Source: Botryococcus braunii (taxonomy: Eukaryota > Chlorophyta > Trebouxiophyceae). From it: a DNA stretch of 27,500 nt. Positions 1 through 27,290 of the stretch are shown piece by piece. Each line of letters opens with the position of its first letter. Position 1 is the first letter of the stretch. The notes beneath the pieces were generated by a model. That model saw only the letters and a list, made by a program, of their open reading frames with translations. It did not search any database and had not been told where the DNA came from. Both the position numbers and the translations under genes were made by a program. Location of the stretch: NCBI GenBank assembly GCA_002005505.1, contig KV908497.1, forward strand, positions 182,501 through 210,000. The letters are read 5' to 3'.

Positions 1-91
1 GAGGACCTCTCCGATCTCTACAGGCTGCCGAAAATAATGCTGGGCTCCGCGCTGGAAGTTGTTCTGGAACTCATGCTGGGCTTCGCGGGGA
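1..91 (-). CDS. Possible partial exon of an unrecognised gene, running off the left edge
   Basis: Read on the minus strand, an acceptor-like TTTTGACAG at 100-92 is followed by 30 codons open to the window edge, containing REAQHEFQNNFQRGAQHYF. The composition (Gln, Glu, Phe, Arg mixed, no low complexity) looks coding. I do not recognise the family. The phase does not close with the nearest candidate exon (193-393) using canonical sites, so the join is unresolved. Confidence 0.35.
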
Positions 92-192
92 CTGTCAAAA
101 GTGGCAGGAGCATGGCTGAACGTGGCATTTAAGTGTCAGATGGAAGGCTTGGGCAACAGTGCAATGGAGGCAGAAAAGCTTAGGCAAACCAC

Positions 193-393
193 CTCAATGA
201 TGCAAGGAAGGCTGGATCCATTCCCTCGCCCCAGATTGTGCTCATTCCAGCGCGTGCTTGTGTAGTTATAGGTGTAGTTCATGAGCAAGGGCAAGGTCCA
301 TGGGTCGTCAGCGGAGGTTCGACCGTCGGGCTTGGACAGCCCTGGGATTGCCTGGTTAGATATTGAAAGCTGTGAGCCACCATCATCGGCAGC
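193..393 (-). CDS. Possible internal exon, unrecognised
   Basis: On the minus strand, acceptor GTTGCACAG lies just above 393 and a GTGGTT donor just below 193. Between them are 67 open codons including DDPWTLPLLMNYTYNYTSTR and NEHNLGRGNGSSLPCIIE. It may belong with the left-edge exon. Other coding-looking stretches on this strand are about 605-499 (after CCACAG, containing LIPSHFGISLQGIPHHIVLL) and about 952-888 (containing FVELCYPSVDGYCRSTS). Function unknown; the gene model is only a suggestion. Confidence 0.28.
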
Positions 394-999
394 CTGTGCA
401 ACGACAATCAAGATTCGGGATACAGAATAGTATTTTATCGGAATGTCTTGAGTCGCTGAGCTGCAATTCACTTGTGTACAACGACCTCATTCGTTGTTCC
501 TTAGCGGATGTCCTGATGCGGACCCTTCCTGCCTTCATTCCCATGTAATTCCTGTACTTCAAAAGAACGATGTGATGAGGGATGCCTTGTAGGGAGATAC
601 CGAAGTGACTAGGGATCAATCCCTGTGGATATGGCATAACAAACTAGAATGGAACAACTCCATTCGACGCACACAATGCTCCCCTTGGAAGGATGAATTA
701 CTACATAAACTTTACCGATTACCTGAGTAAAAAATGAAATTAATTGGTTTATTAATACAAAACATGCAGTAGTTGATAATGTGAAGAGCTGTTCCCTCTC
801 CAAAATACCAGCATGGGAGTGCCGACACATCAGAGCCAGCGGGGGACCTAATGGAACGATGGTACCCGATAGTCGCACCTTTGAGTAGCAGAATGCAAGA
901 CGTACTGCGACAATAACCGTCCACAGACGGGTAGCAGAGTTCAACAAAGCCGGCATGTTCTCAAATCGTAAGCCACGCTCTGAGGCATGTGCTTAACCT

Positions 1000-1687
1000 T
1001 CCTTCAATCTCTCAACATTGAAATAGAAAGCTCTGAAAACATACGACAAACTCAATGTGATGGCTGATGCTTACAGGCTTCGCTCTTATACCGGATCACA
1101 GTTCTGGGAAGAGTCGGAGCCGACTCATCACCATCATCCGCTCAGACAACTGAATCCGGCAACCTGGTATATTACGAGTACAGTAGTAGCAGGCTGCTAC
1201 CACTGTACACACTAGCAGGCGTGATACCCCAGCTGTTATACCAGAATCCGGTACCTGAGTCGGGTACCAGACTCACGGAACACGATTGCTTCCCCAGATA
1301 AACTTGAGAGGAAAGAAAGAATTGAGACTTGAGGATAGGCTTCACTTTATTCTAAGCCTCCAACGGTCAATGGCCGACCACTGTAACAGTGGCATTCATC
1401 GGCAGCATTCATATTTATGTAAGCTCCCTTGCTTCTTGCGTTGGCAAAAACTTGGGAAACTTACTAATTTACCCAATATAAGGAAGGTTTGCAGCTTCAG
1501 AGCTTCCCCAAGATGGCTGCCTCAGACACCGGTCTCAACAGTTGTTCAGGGGGCAGCTAGACCTCAGTCATGTCAGAGCCCTCAGCACTCTAGGCTTCCC
1601 CTTCTGCTAGTCTCGATGGGATTTCCTCCATCCATCAGCCTTTTGTTGCTTGACAGAACTAACTTCGAAGGAGTGTTTCGGCTGGCC
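1000..1687. other. No gene seen
   Basis: Apart from the hairpins at 1111-1126 and 1178-1208, no exon-like ORF with splice signals is visible. The plus-strand frame open from 1286 owes its length to the following microsatellite. Confidence 0.6.
1178..1208. repeat. 31-nt near-perfect palindrome nested in a second inverted repeat
   Basis: The 15-bp arms GTACAGTAGTAGCAG and CTGCTACCACTGTAC have one mismatch around a single G. CTGGTATA (1164-1171) and TATACCAG (1237-1244) form an outer pair. Another hairpin, GAGTCGG-AG-CCGACTC, is at 1111-1126. Confidence 0.85.
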
Positions 1688-2149
<462 letters not shown>

Positions 2150-2990
2150 CTTGCCAGCAAGACATGGGTAGCCTCTTTCACATGCATGAGCTGCCTGACA
2201 TATCAGTAAACCAGCGAACCTCGCGCGTGGGGCAGTGTTCCAACCGCGGGCCTGCTCTGACGGGGACAACAGCTGTGGTGGAAGGGTCTCGTGCCAGATA
2301 GGTACAGCCCGGACCAGGTATCTATAGCAGATGCTGTCGTGGCCACTACTGCATCCGCGAGCTGGTTCACGCTGAACGTTCCTGAGTACCGCTGGTGGAT
2401 ACGTTCACACCGGGTGTGTTCCCACCAGGAGTCCTGGTCCAGGACTCCACGACTGCACGGGTACCACGGTTTACTGGCATGGGTACCGTGGTTTTAATGT
2501 CGCAGGGAGCGACGCTCCCGGAGCGTCCGGCAGGAATGACATCGACTCGCAAGTGCCGTTACGTTTTCGGTTCTTGGTGTTTTGTCATTACGCAACAAGC
2601 GTTGGCCTACTAGGTACAGACGCTGTATACGACACGGTTTAATATAGATGACATATTTTATGTCGCCGTATCCTTGTTGAATAAAGGGACTTGGGGGGTC
2701 GTCTTCGTTTTGCACCGCCGTCCGCAACAGTGCTGTAAGTCCACAGCAGGTTGCATATATCCACGATTAAATGATTCAGTTATCAACAAAAATTATTTCA
2801 AGTTTATGTGCCTGCTTGACGTGTGGGTTTTGTCAGCCAGGCCTTCGGGTGTTTGTCATGATCATCTGGGATGCCGGCATGCTTGAGAATGAAGATATGG
2901 TACAGTGCAGTGATCATCATGGCTATGAACGAAGCACAAATTTGTATACAATGAAGGGTTTTACGTATATGTTGTAGGTTACAAGGTGGT
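2150..2990. other. No gene seen
   Basis: Only short frames of 60-77 codons on both strands, none with recognisable motifs. Several short inverted repeats (2428-2448; GGGAGCG-A-CGCTCCC near 2505). Confidence 0.55.
2428..2448. repeat. Short perfect hairpin
   Basis: The 10-bp arms GGAGTCCTGG and CCAGGACTCC flank one T. It lies in non-coding sequence. Confidence 0.9.
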
Positions 2991-3430
2991 ATGGAGTTCC
3001 ACTGGGACGAGGGCAAGTCCCACAATGAGAACCTATTAGCCTTCAGGAGATTTACGATCAGTTTGGCACGGGAAGACAGAGTCATATGCATTTGTGAAAA
3101 ATGCTTGTGCGAAGATGACCCTTCACAAAGCTGGCAAATGCTGTTCGACGGTTTGATTGCTCGAGTTAAGAATCCGCAACAGTGGGCAAAGAGGAATACA
3201 AGCAACTATCATAAGAGAAAAAGCCGTAATCAAGATGCCGCATTTTTCAACAAAAGGCTTGCCAAAATGGGTGTTCCAATACAGTACCACTGGGGACAAC
3301 CTTACTTGGACGAGCTTATGGTATATGATATGTGCAAACTCCTCTGGACTCTCAAAAATCCATGCCCAGAACAAATAGCTGAGAGTCCCCCTTCACCATG
3401 TGCCTGTTTGAGCCTGGAACAAAAAGGTAA
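2991..3430 (+). CDS. Unrecognised ORF, possible exon
   Basis: An open frame of about 146 codons from an ATG, ending at a donor-like GTAATT at 3427 just before the frame runs into the (GT)n tract. It has normal amino-acid variety, a Cys cluster (CICEKCLC, residues about 34-41) and a basic middle segment around YHKRKSRNQD. This is the longest non-repetitive ORF outside the two real genes. No family recognised and no partner exon found. The frame continues to 3767 only through the microsatellite, which is not credible coding sequence. Confidence 0.3.
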
Positions 3431-3587
3431 TTCCCTACTAAAAGGTTACCCCAATCTCTCACTAACCGAAATGCACATGGTTCTGCCTGCTACTTCTTGT
3501 GTTGCCCTCGAAGTGTGTCACACAATGTGTATGTGTATTTTTCTGTGTGTGCATGTATGTGCGCGCTCGTGTATGCGTGCGTGCATG

Positions 3588-4133
<546 letters not shown>

Positions 4134-4536
4134 GGGGAGGCCAGGGGAAAGGTGGGAGGGGATTAGGGTTAGGGGTCATCAGCTGTTACGCCAATCGTCG
4201 TCGACGAGATAAACATATTCTAGGTGACAAGCTTCAGGAAGCGGGCTGATATGACCATATCGTAGTAGCCTCGTAGATACAACTTACCAAAGACATTTCT
4301 TGGGTTAATGTGGCCTGTGCCTCTGTCATCTTCTTACTTGGGGAGAAGACTGTTATGTGCAGGTCAGGGGTGCAGCACAACTCCTTCCCGACTTCCGGAC
4401 GCAAGTATCGTCTCCTCAATTCAGCTTGACCCAAGAAAAGGGGATCAAGAAGGTAGGGCCTTGCAACGAGTATTCACACTGTATCAACTGACTATAGGCC
4501 GTGCGAGTTTGTGTGTGCGTCCCCGTGTGTGAGTGT

Positions 4537-4833
<297 letters not shown>

Positions 4834-6180
4834 AAGGGGGGGGCGGAAACAGGGTAGAGAGAGAGAGCAGTGGAGGGGGAGGAGGTTGCGGGGGCGACCG
4901 GGTGAGGGGGGCTGCTTTCGTGCTGTGTACTTTCTTGGGACCTTGATTGCATTGTACCTAAGGAGGCACTCTGCTACTGGTTCTGTTTTGGTAATGGTTC
5001 CGGTGATGGTTCTGGTTTTGTGATTGAGTGCTACGCATATTCAGTATGCTTGGAAACTGTTGCAGATTCTCAGAGGAGCGTTGGTTCTCCTTCGTTGAGG
5101 GAGCAGAGCGGTCTCTCGTCACCACGACCTTTCCAGGATCCTGGATCCGGAGGAGGGCTTTCTGGGAATGGGGCCCGCACAGCGATTGAGCATTGCAACC
5201 CATTCGAAATCCATCCTAAATCTAAGTTTATCTCCAAGTCCAAATCCGCCTCCCGTTCAAAGTCCAAATCCATTCGAATTCCCCAATACCCGTGCTTCGA
5301 CTGAAGCTTCAGCTGGTCCCAAGACACGCTCAGCAGGTAGTCAGGGACACGCTCGCCAGGTTCTCAGAGACCCGCTCATCAGTTGGTCCTGAGACGCGCT
5401 CCCCAGCTAGTCAGGGACCACGCTCACCAGGTTGTCAGAGACGCGCTTACCGGCTGATCGGAGACACACACACATCAGCAGCTGCAGGTGGTACAGTGCT
5501 GCCAATCTGTACATCAACCAAAAGAATAAAAAATGCCTCTGTCATGCCTCTGCAGAACTCAGAGATCAGCTGATCAGAAATGGGGCTGTTTGTGGAGTCG
5601 TAATGAAGAAGACAGAGAAACTCTCCTGGCGGGCCAGCTCTGCAACCACGTGTGTGATTACAAATGACGGCCATCCTTTTACCTTGGCACGGAGGCGTGG
5701 TAGGACTCAGCCGAGACAGCTATTTTAACCTGGAGTTTGCGGTATTCCAACTTTGATAATAAAGAATAACCCCATAATTTCTCTTATTCAGCTAGCCCGC
5801 GCTGATCAGCTCATGACGTCTCCTCATGATCACCTCGGGATGTAATTTTAATCCCATCTTCACAACGTGCTCCGAGAGAGGGGCAACTCTTCCAGTTTCC
5901 TGTCGGTGGGCATTCCAATCTCGAAACGTACATGTAGACGCTAGTGCTGACCTAGCCTTTTACGAAAAGCCGGAGCAGCAGGGAGGGAGGGAAAGCTCAA
6001 GCTTATAATACAACAAATTGAAGTTACATTTGCTATTTGACATAATGCTTCGCCGAGGGTGGGGCCTCCAAAGATTAACAGTTACCGTTACGCAACGGAT
6101 AGATTTCTTCGAAGCTTCGAAGCCCCAATCACAACTGCGCATATGATTGCGTAAGTAGCTAAATATCACTCCAAGGTGAG
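4834..6180. other. No gene seen; repeats and AT-rich spacer
   Basis: Contains the 5300-5465 minisatellite. 5220-5270 has repeated AAGTCCAAATCC words that translate to a Lys-Ser-rich frame by chance. No exon with family similarity found. Confidence 0.55.
5300..5465 (+). repeat. Minisatellite, about 23-24 bp unit, six or more degenerate copies
   Basis: The unit resembles GACACGCTCACCAGGTNGTC. Copies begin near 5323, 5346, 5369, 5392, 5416 and 5440, with a partial one at 5305. Copies differ by several substitutions, so the array is not recent. Confidence 0.85.
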
Positions 6181-6283
6181 GTGTTAAACTGGACTGTAAA
6201 CTCCAATCCCTGTAATATTCATTTGTATACATGCACCAGCTGATTTAGCACTTTGGAGTGGAGTTTACAGTCCAGGTTTACAC
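6181..6283. repeat. MITE-like inverted repeat
   Basis: The left arm at 6181-6208 is the reverse complement of 6255-6283 with one single-base indel and one mismatch over about 28 bp (core CTGGACTGTAAACTCCA). The 46-nt centre is unique. No clear target-site duplication. Confidence 0.8.
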
Positions 6284-6764
6284 ACGCTAATTGGCATCTT
6301 TAGCTGGCCTACCATGACTGCAGGCGAATCTGTTATAAATATACCTGATGACTAGCATAATCAGTGTTCGGGTGCCAAATGTGTAAGGTAACAGGTCATT
6401 GCATGTGGCGCAACCCCGGGATCACTGCGCCTGTTCCGATCGGACGATTATCTTGCAAGCTTCCCGATACTAGGCATAAATATACCTCACAGTCCGAGGT
6501 TCTTGCACGCACGCATATCACTGTGCATCGTGAATCTGCAGCAAACCAAACCAAAACTTGCAACTAGCCAAATCACTATGCATCGTTTTCCACAACGTAC
6601 CAGACCGAATTTTGAAACTAGCCAGATCTAGGTTCTTCAACTAACAGCCCCGAGGCCTCATGATGTATACAAATATGAAAGTTGCTTGATGGCAGGATCA
6701 TTGAAACGAATGAATGTCACATCTCTACCCCCGATTAATCCGTCAAATCAAAATTGCAGGATAT
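6284..6764. other. 3' flank of the dehydrogenase gene
   Basis: No coding feature seen. Presumably holds the 3' UTR (minus strand). No TGTAA or AATAAA signal is evident in the first 100 nt after the stop. Confidence 0.5.
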
Positions 6765-15297
<8,533 letters not shown>

Positions 15298-16063
15298 TTT
15301 GGCTATATTCTCTCAAATTCTGTTCTCCTTCGTTTTCCAGTGTCGCGTTTCTGTAGGCTTCGTGTGGTTGATCGGTTTTAGGATCCTCGTATGACAATGC
15401 GTGTACGACACAGCCGTACCGCTTGAGTAATGCGGCTTGCCTTCCGTACACCTGAACTCGTCGAATTCACCGAGCCTGCGTGGTGCAGCTGCTGGTCAGC
15501 AGTCCCACTAGTCCGAAAACTCCCGACAGCTGCGGGAAAATTTCAGCGACGACTCGTTCAAAACTACGTGTGCTACCGACGCCGGGAGATTGAGCAATGA
15601 GAGCTCTGGAGTACAGGAGTTTCCATGGCCACTTGCACTTAGTCCTTGGTCCAACTCACCCTTGACCTGTCGGGAAACGCATGAATTACTCGATCACTCT
15701 CAGATGTCATTCAAGTGATTCTTTACGTCTTTTCATTCGTTCGCACTTCCGCAGTAGATAGTCTCGCGAAGATTGGTTCTTTCGGTTGGTGTGTTGGAAA
15801 CCCTATCATGATGGCAGAGCAAATGCTGGTCACTATGCAGCCTTATATACATCTGATTTTAAATTCAATTCTCTTCGTCCTTAGGTAGTACGATGAGGTG
15901 TTGATACCTCATCGTGGTCATCCTCGGACCCCGTTCCAAAGTCTCGAAACTCTTTGGTTTATGAAACGAGAACACTTGACAAGCTTCATGATGAGCTTTT
16001 GAAAAACATATTGCATTTGGGTGTTCTCTGATGCAAAAGGGTGCTGTCCGTTCGGTGCCCTGA
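15298..16063. other. 5' flank of the dehydrogenase gene
   Basis: Expected to hold the promoter and 5' UTR on the minus strand. No convincing TATA box. An overlapping minus frame of 66 codons (15451-15251) is out of frame with the gene. Confidence 0.5.
15890..15915. repeat. 10 bp stem hairpin with 6-nt loop
   Basis: ACGATGAGGT and ACCTCATCGT pair perfectly around GTTGAT. It lies about 600 nt upstream of the dehydrogenase start. A terminator-like shape, but no T run follows and the setting is eukaryotic. Confidence 0.7.
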
Positions 16064-16284
16064 ACCTTGCCCTGATTTGAATATATGCCTGACGTGTTGG
16101 CCTGATATAGATGAAACACCTGGAACGTTAACTTGACTTCAAGAAATGCCTGGGACGTTGGCCTCATTTGAAGAATTGCCTGGAATCTTGGCTTAAGTTG
16201 AAGAAATACATTGAATGTTGGCCTGATTTGAAGAAATTCCCGGAATATTGGCCTGATTGGAAGAATGCCTGGAGCGTTGGCCTA
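16064..16284 (+). repeat. Minisatellite, about 30 bp unit, seven degenerate copies
   Basis: The unit resembles GAAGAAATGCCTGGAACGTTGGCCTGATTT, written here as a consensus in two parts: GAAGAAATGCCTGGAACG and TTGGCCTGATTT. Copies are about 10-25% diverged and fill the intergenic stretch between the two genes. Confidence 0.85.
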
Positions 16285-16287
16285 GGA

Positions 16288-16313
16288 TGTTAAAATCAGG
16301 CCTGATTTTAACA
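16288..16313. repeat. 26 bp perfect palindrome at the end of the minisatellite
   Basis: The centre is CAGG/CCTG; the arms read TGTTAAAATCAGG and CCTGATTTTAACA. The palindrome contains the minisatellite word GGCCTGATTT in both orientations, as if the last unit had been inverted. Confidence 0.97.
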
Positions 16314-17002
16314 ATTTAGACGCCATAGGGCGAGAGGTATCCTCTGAAGCCTCATATGTGGGGAGTTGAACCCTTCCATGCGGGGTTTTTCTCAGCTTGA
16401 ATTTTTCTTGTTGACTTTTTTAAGTTGAGAGTGAAATATCTATCTCAGGCCCCCGGTGCTCGAACAGTCACGTGTCATTTCTCTTGATTTGTTTAAAGAT
16501 CCCTGTCCATGAATAACACTGAAGCTAAGTCTCCAAAGAAAATTTCGCTGTGTGCTGAGCAATCTCGATCTTTGCCTCACATTTTTTGGTTTTAATTGAT
16601 ATCTTTGTATTTTGGTGTTTAAAGGTTGTAAAGATTTGAAAGGATGTAATCTTCGAAAACCGTGAAGGACAGATATGTCTCATGACCAGTTCGTTCCAAG
16701 TCCCTGCAATGCATTGCAATCATATGAGCGCAGGCATCTGATCTTGTTCTGTGGGCTTTGTGCATCTCTACTTGGCAGAGGAAAAAAATGGCATCTCTCA
16801 TGGGCAGGTCTAGTCAAAATTCTCTGCAAGCACCTGTCACTGTAGCTCTCCATGCAAAGATATCGATGATGCTAGTGGGCTGCGCTTCCCCCCGCCCCCC
16901 CCCCCCCCCCCCCAAGAAAAAGAAAAAGGCAACTGCCTCTGGTCAAACCACGTCTATTCCCCTTGTCTAGATGAATAGTGAAGAGATCCCAGTCTGAAGT
17001 GT

Positions 17003-17182
17003 CTAACTTTTTGCAGCACTTTTTCTTGCCAAACTCCTTCCTGGCGCCCTTGCTGCTGCCTGTCCTTCAAAGAAATGATCTCCCACAGAAAGAACGTTCC
17101 TGTTGACAGGCTCCAACATCGCAATCAAGTACAGAATCTCCCACCTCTCCTCGGAGAGAACAGGCCTCACATCGCAAGACAT
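17003..17182 (-). CDS. Short unrecognised ORF downstream of the reductase
   Basis: 59 codons on the minus strand, from an ATG directly after an in-frame TAA, to TAG. It includes SEERWEILYLIAMLEPVNRN, which looks protein-like, and a basic C-terminus. It lies about 430 nt downstream of the reductase stop. It could be an alternative 3' exon of the reductase, a remnant, or chance. Another minus frame here is Cys-rich (CPRCNANPVNVLRCEAC), so coding frame cannot be decided. Confidence 0.15.
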   Translation of the reverse strand: MSCDVRPVLSEERWEILYLIAMLEPVNRNVLSVGDHFFEGQAAARAPGRSLARKSAAKS

Positions 17183-17263
17183 TTACAGGGTTCGCATTGC
17201 AACGTGGGCAAGCCATTTGTGCAGGGGCTGGCGCACAAAGCACAAGCTGCAATACAAGTATAC

Positions 17264-17289
17264 AGAGTGGAGGTACGTACCTCCACTCT
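17264..17289. repeat. 26 bp perfect palindrome
   Basis: The arms AGAGTGGAGGTAC and GTACCTCCACTCT meet at a central ACGT. It lies 3' of the reductase stop, in intergenic sequence. Confidence 0.97.
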
Positions 17290-17616
17290 TTACAGGGAGG
17301 AGAGAAACAAGGAGTACACCTCCCCGCATCTGCACTGGTCGACGAGCACGCACAAAGAACGACAAACTTGCTTTAACTCACCACTCGCCAGGCACAGTGA
17401 AATGCGCGTTTCAGCATGCTAGATGAAGGGCTTCACTAAGCCCCGTCAGCGTCGGCTTCCAGCCACGCACAAAATTAGCAGAATGGTCTTTTTGGGGCGA
17501 TGGAGGGTCTGTATGGGTCCCACATGGGCTGCTGACTGATTCAGATTGGACTTTTGTGTACCTTCAGACCGTCGTGGTCAATGCGTACATGTGTCGATTG
17601 CCCATATGGGGCGATT

Positions 17617-25051
<7,435 letters not shown>

Positions 25052-25368
25052 GATGGAAAGGCCGAGACCTGACCCTATTCTTCAATAGTATGTCAAACCT
25101 CCCTTGTCTACTACTAATAAACTTTTATTTGAAATTGCAGGATTTGGGCCGGCTCGCACAAGCTATTGTTGAACAATCTGGCACGAACAGGCAGGGCCTC
25201 GCCGAGCCGGAGCCGGGTTCAGCCAGCTGATCGGCATCAAGTCGACTCGAGTGACTCCCGGTGCGGGAGTCCGACCGTGGCCCACTTCTTCTTTCTTCTT
25301 CCGACCGTGGCCCACGGGCCCCCCAATAATGGTAGCGAGGAAATTTCTTTTCTTCATACGAGATTGTG

Positions 25369-25645
25369 AGGGTTTGGTGAGGGTTTTGGTACTTTACGCC
25401 TGAACATTGGCAGGGTTTCCATAGGGGTGAGCAGAGGGTTTCCATAGGGTGAGCAGAGGGTTGCTGAGGGTTTCATGTTGGGTTGTGGGTGGGGTTTTTA
25501 AAGGCAGAGTGCCTACCCTGGTAGGGTGGGTGCCGTACAAACGGTGGAGCTGTACAAATGTTAAGGGAACAAGGGGGTGGAAGGAAACGCCGGGGGACAC
25601 GTTTAGGGTTTGTGGAATGGAATGGCACGAGGTGGCTTAGGGTTT
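25369..25645 (+). promoter_or_regulatory. Cluster of seven AGGGTTT (telo-box-like) motifs upstream of the reductase gene
   Basis: AGGGTTT starts at 25369, 25380, 25412, 25435, 25467, 25605 and 25639. The sixth is TTTAGGGTTT, which on the gene's strand is AAACCCTAAA. Two copies sit in a 22-23 bp tandem duplication (25419-25463). AAACCCTA telo-boxes are known promoter elements in land plants; a role here is inference. Distance to the reductase ATG is 320-590 nt. Confidence 0.4.
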
Positions 25646-25886
25646 CGCGGCCACGGGGCCCCCAATACGTGGCGGCCGGGTTCCGTCACCCTTCCGTCAA
25701 CCGTCGGTGGCCAGCGCATCCGGCGAAGAATTTTTCCCAATTGTTGTTTTTCCAGATGCCCACAGGATAAGCAGTGCTTATTAACAAAGCACCCGCAATT
25801 TCTATGTGGCCTTCGGCACTGCGAAGAAGAGCGTGCATGTAAATGAAAGAGAGAGGGAGATTGGTACTGGCGTGTGCCCCCCCGAT

Positions 25887-26286
<400 letters not shown>

Positions 26287-26386
26287 GACGCTCGCGCGCG
26301 CACACTCGCGCGTTTCTTATAAGCGCTTCCAACTGCACCGTTAAGCCTAATAGTATTAATTATCAATGCATTGGGTGATGAACTGA

Positions 26387-26450
26387 GCAATTGTAGTAGT
26401 ACTACAGTTGCTCCGTACTAGTGTACACTAGGAGTAGTACATGTACTACT
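26387..26450. repeat. Cluster of three palindromes
   Basis: 26387-26411 (imperfect, centre TAGTAGTACTAC), 26418-26431 (perfect 14 bp, CTAGTGTACACTAG) and 26433-26450 (perfect 18 bp, AGTAGTACATGTACTACT) lie end to end. Confidence 0.9.
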
Positions 26451-26730
26451 AATACGGATTAAAGAAACGATTTCCACCAGTCAGGGCATTATCAACACGT
26501 ATGTGGCAGGCATGCGGAACAGAGCTCGGAACACAGCCTGTAATTACGAGCATTCAAACCAACTTACAAATCGACGCCCAACTCATTATCATAAACAATT
26601 TACAAGCATGCATGCCAGCTTATGAGCACCCATGCCAAACACAAGCATATGAGCCAGCGTAAGCTTGCTTGACCAGCGCACGCAAGTCAGACACAGAAAG
26701 CTTAGTTGGAAAGAAGACTGCATCGCGTCC
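26451..26730. other. No gene seen
   Basis: Words such as CAAGCATGCATGCCAGC and TATGAGC(C/A)CCATGCC are loosely repeated at 26600-26660; otherwise unique non-coding sequence. Confidence 0.5.
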
Positions 26731-27075
26731 CTAATCCGCTTCCCCCAACATACAGCCATTAACCTGGCTAGCCTGATGGATAAAGTACGAGTGCTTAGTC
26801 CACTCATCACCCCACCCCACCTCCAAAAAACCCACCCCTCGAGGCGGATATATCCACTCGAGCCTCAAACCTGTCACACCGATGATATCGAGATATCTTC
26901 TCACCTCACCAGTCACATCTACCACACCCTCTAACATTTTCTTACTTGGGCCAGGGAAAGCTTTCCTTGCCCCAGAGCTGCACACAGCTTCTGCCTCGGC
27001 GCTCTGCCCCGTCTCATCTTGCATCACAGCAGGGATACCAGGATGAGCAACCTCTATTATATCCTCCGATCTCAT
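26731..27075 (-). CDS. Unrecognised ORF, possible exon
   Basis: 114 codons on the minus strand from an ATG at 27075, with varied composition (SEDIIEVAHPGIPAVMQDE near the start, VDVTGEVRRYLDIIGVTG in the middle). The open frame extends upstream of the ATG through GGFCGAVDSCTPCG until a TGA near 27130. No family recognised. It could be an exon of a gene upstream of the reductase, a retroelement relic or chance. Confidence 0.22.
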   Translation of the reverse strand: MRSEDIIEVAHPGIPAVMQDETGQSAEAEAVCSSGARKAFPGPSKKMLEGVVDVTGEVRRYLDIIGVTGLRLEWIYPPRGVGFLEVGWGDEWTKHSYFIHQASQVNGCMLGEAD

Positions 27076-27290
27076 CCCGCAGGGTGTGCATGAGTCAACT
27101 GCTCCGCAAAACCCCCCAAATTGAAAGACTATTCAACCTCCATCCCCGACCCTCAGGCGTGTTGCACCACACCTCCCTCAGTGAAACCACTGGACTTTGA
27201 CTCAATCGCATTTCAACAGCGGCACACATCTCAAAAGCTGAGCCTCATCAAAACAGTGATCGCGGCCAATGCATCGACTTAAACGGACCA

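Noticed and set aside
4163..4175. TTAGGGTTAGGGG as a telomere end
   Set aside because: Only two units, internal to the sequence, inside a purine-rich tract.
16064..16284. CRISPR-like array
   Set aside because: The units abut directly with no unique spacers, are degenerate, and the genome is eukaryotic. The same holds for the 5300, 20577, 21266 and 23143 arrays.
17067..17252. Cys-rich minus-strand frame resembling a zinc ribbon
   Set aside because: CxxC spacing is irregular, there is no conserved core, and a different frame over the same DNA looks more protein-like.
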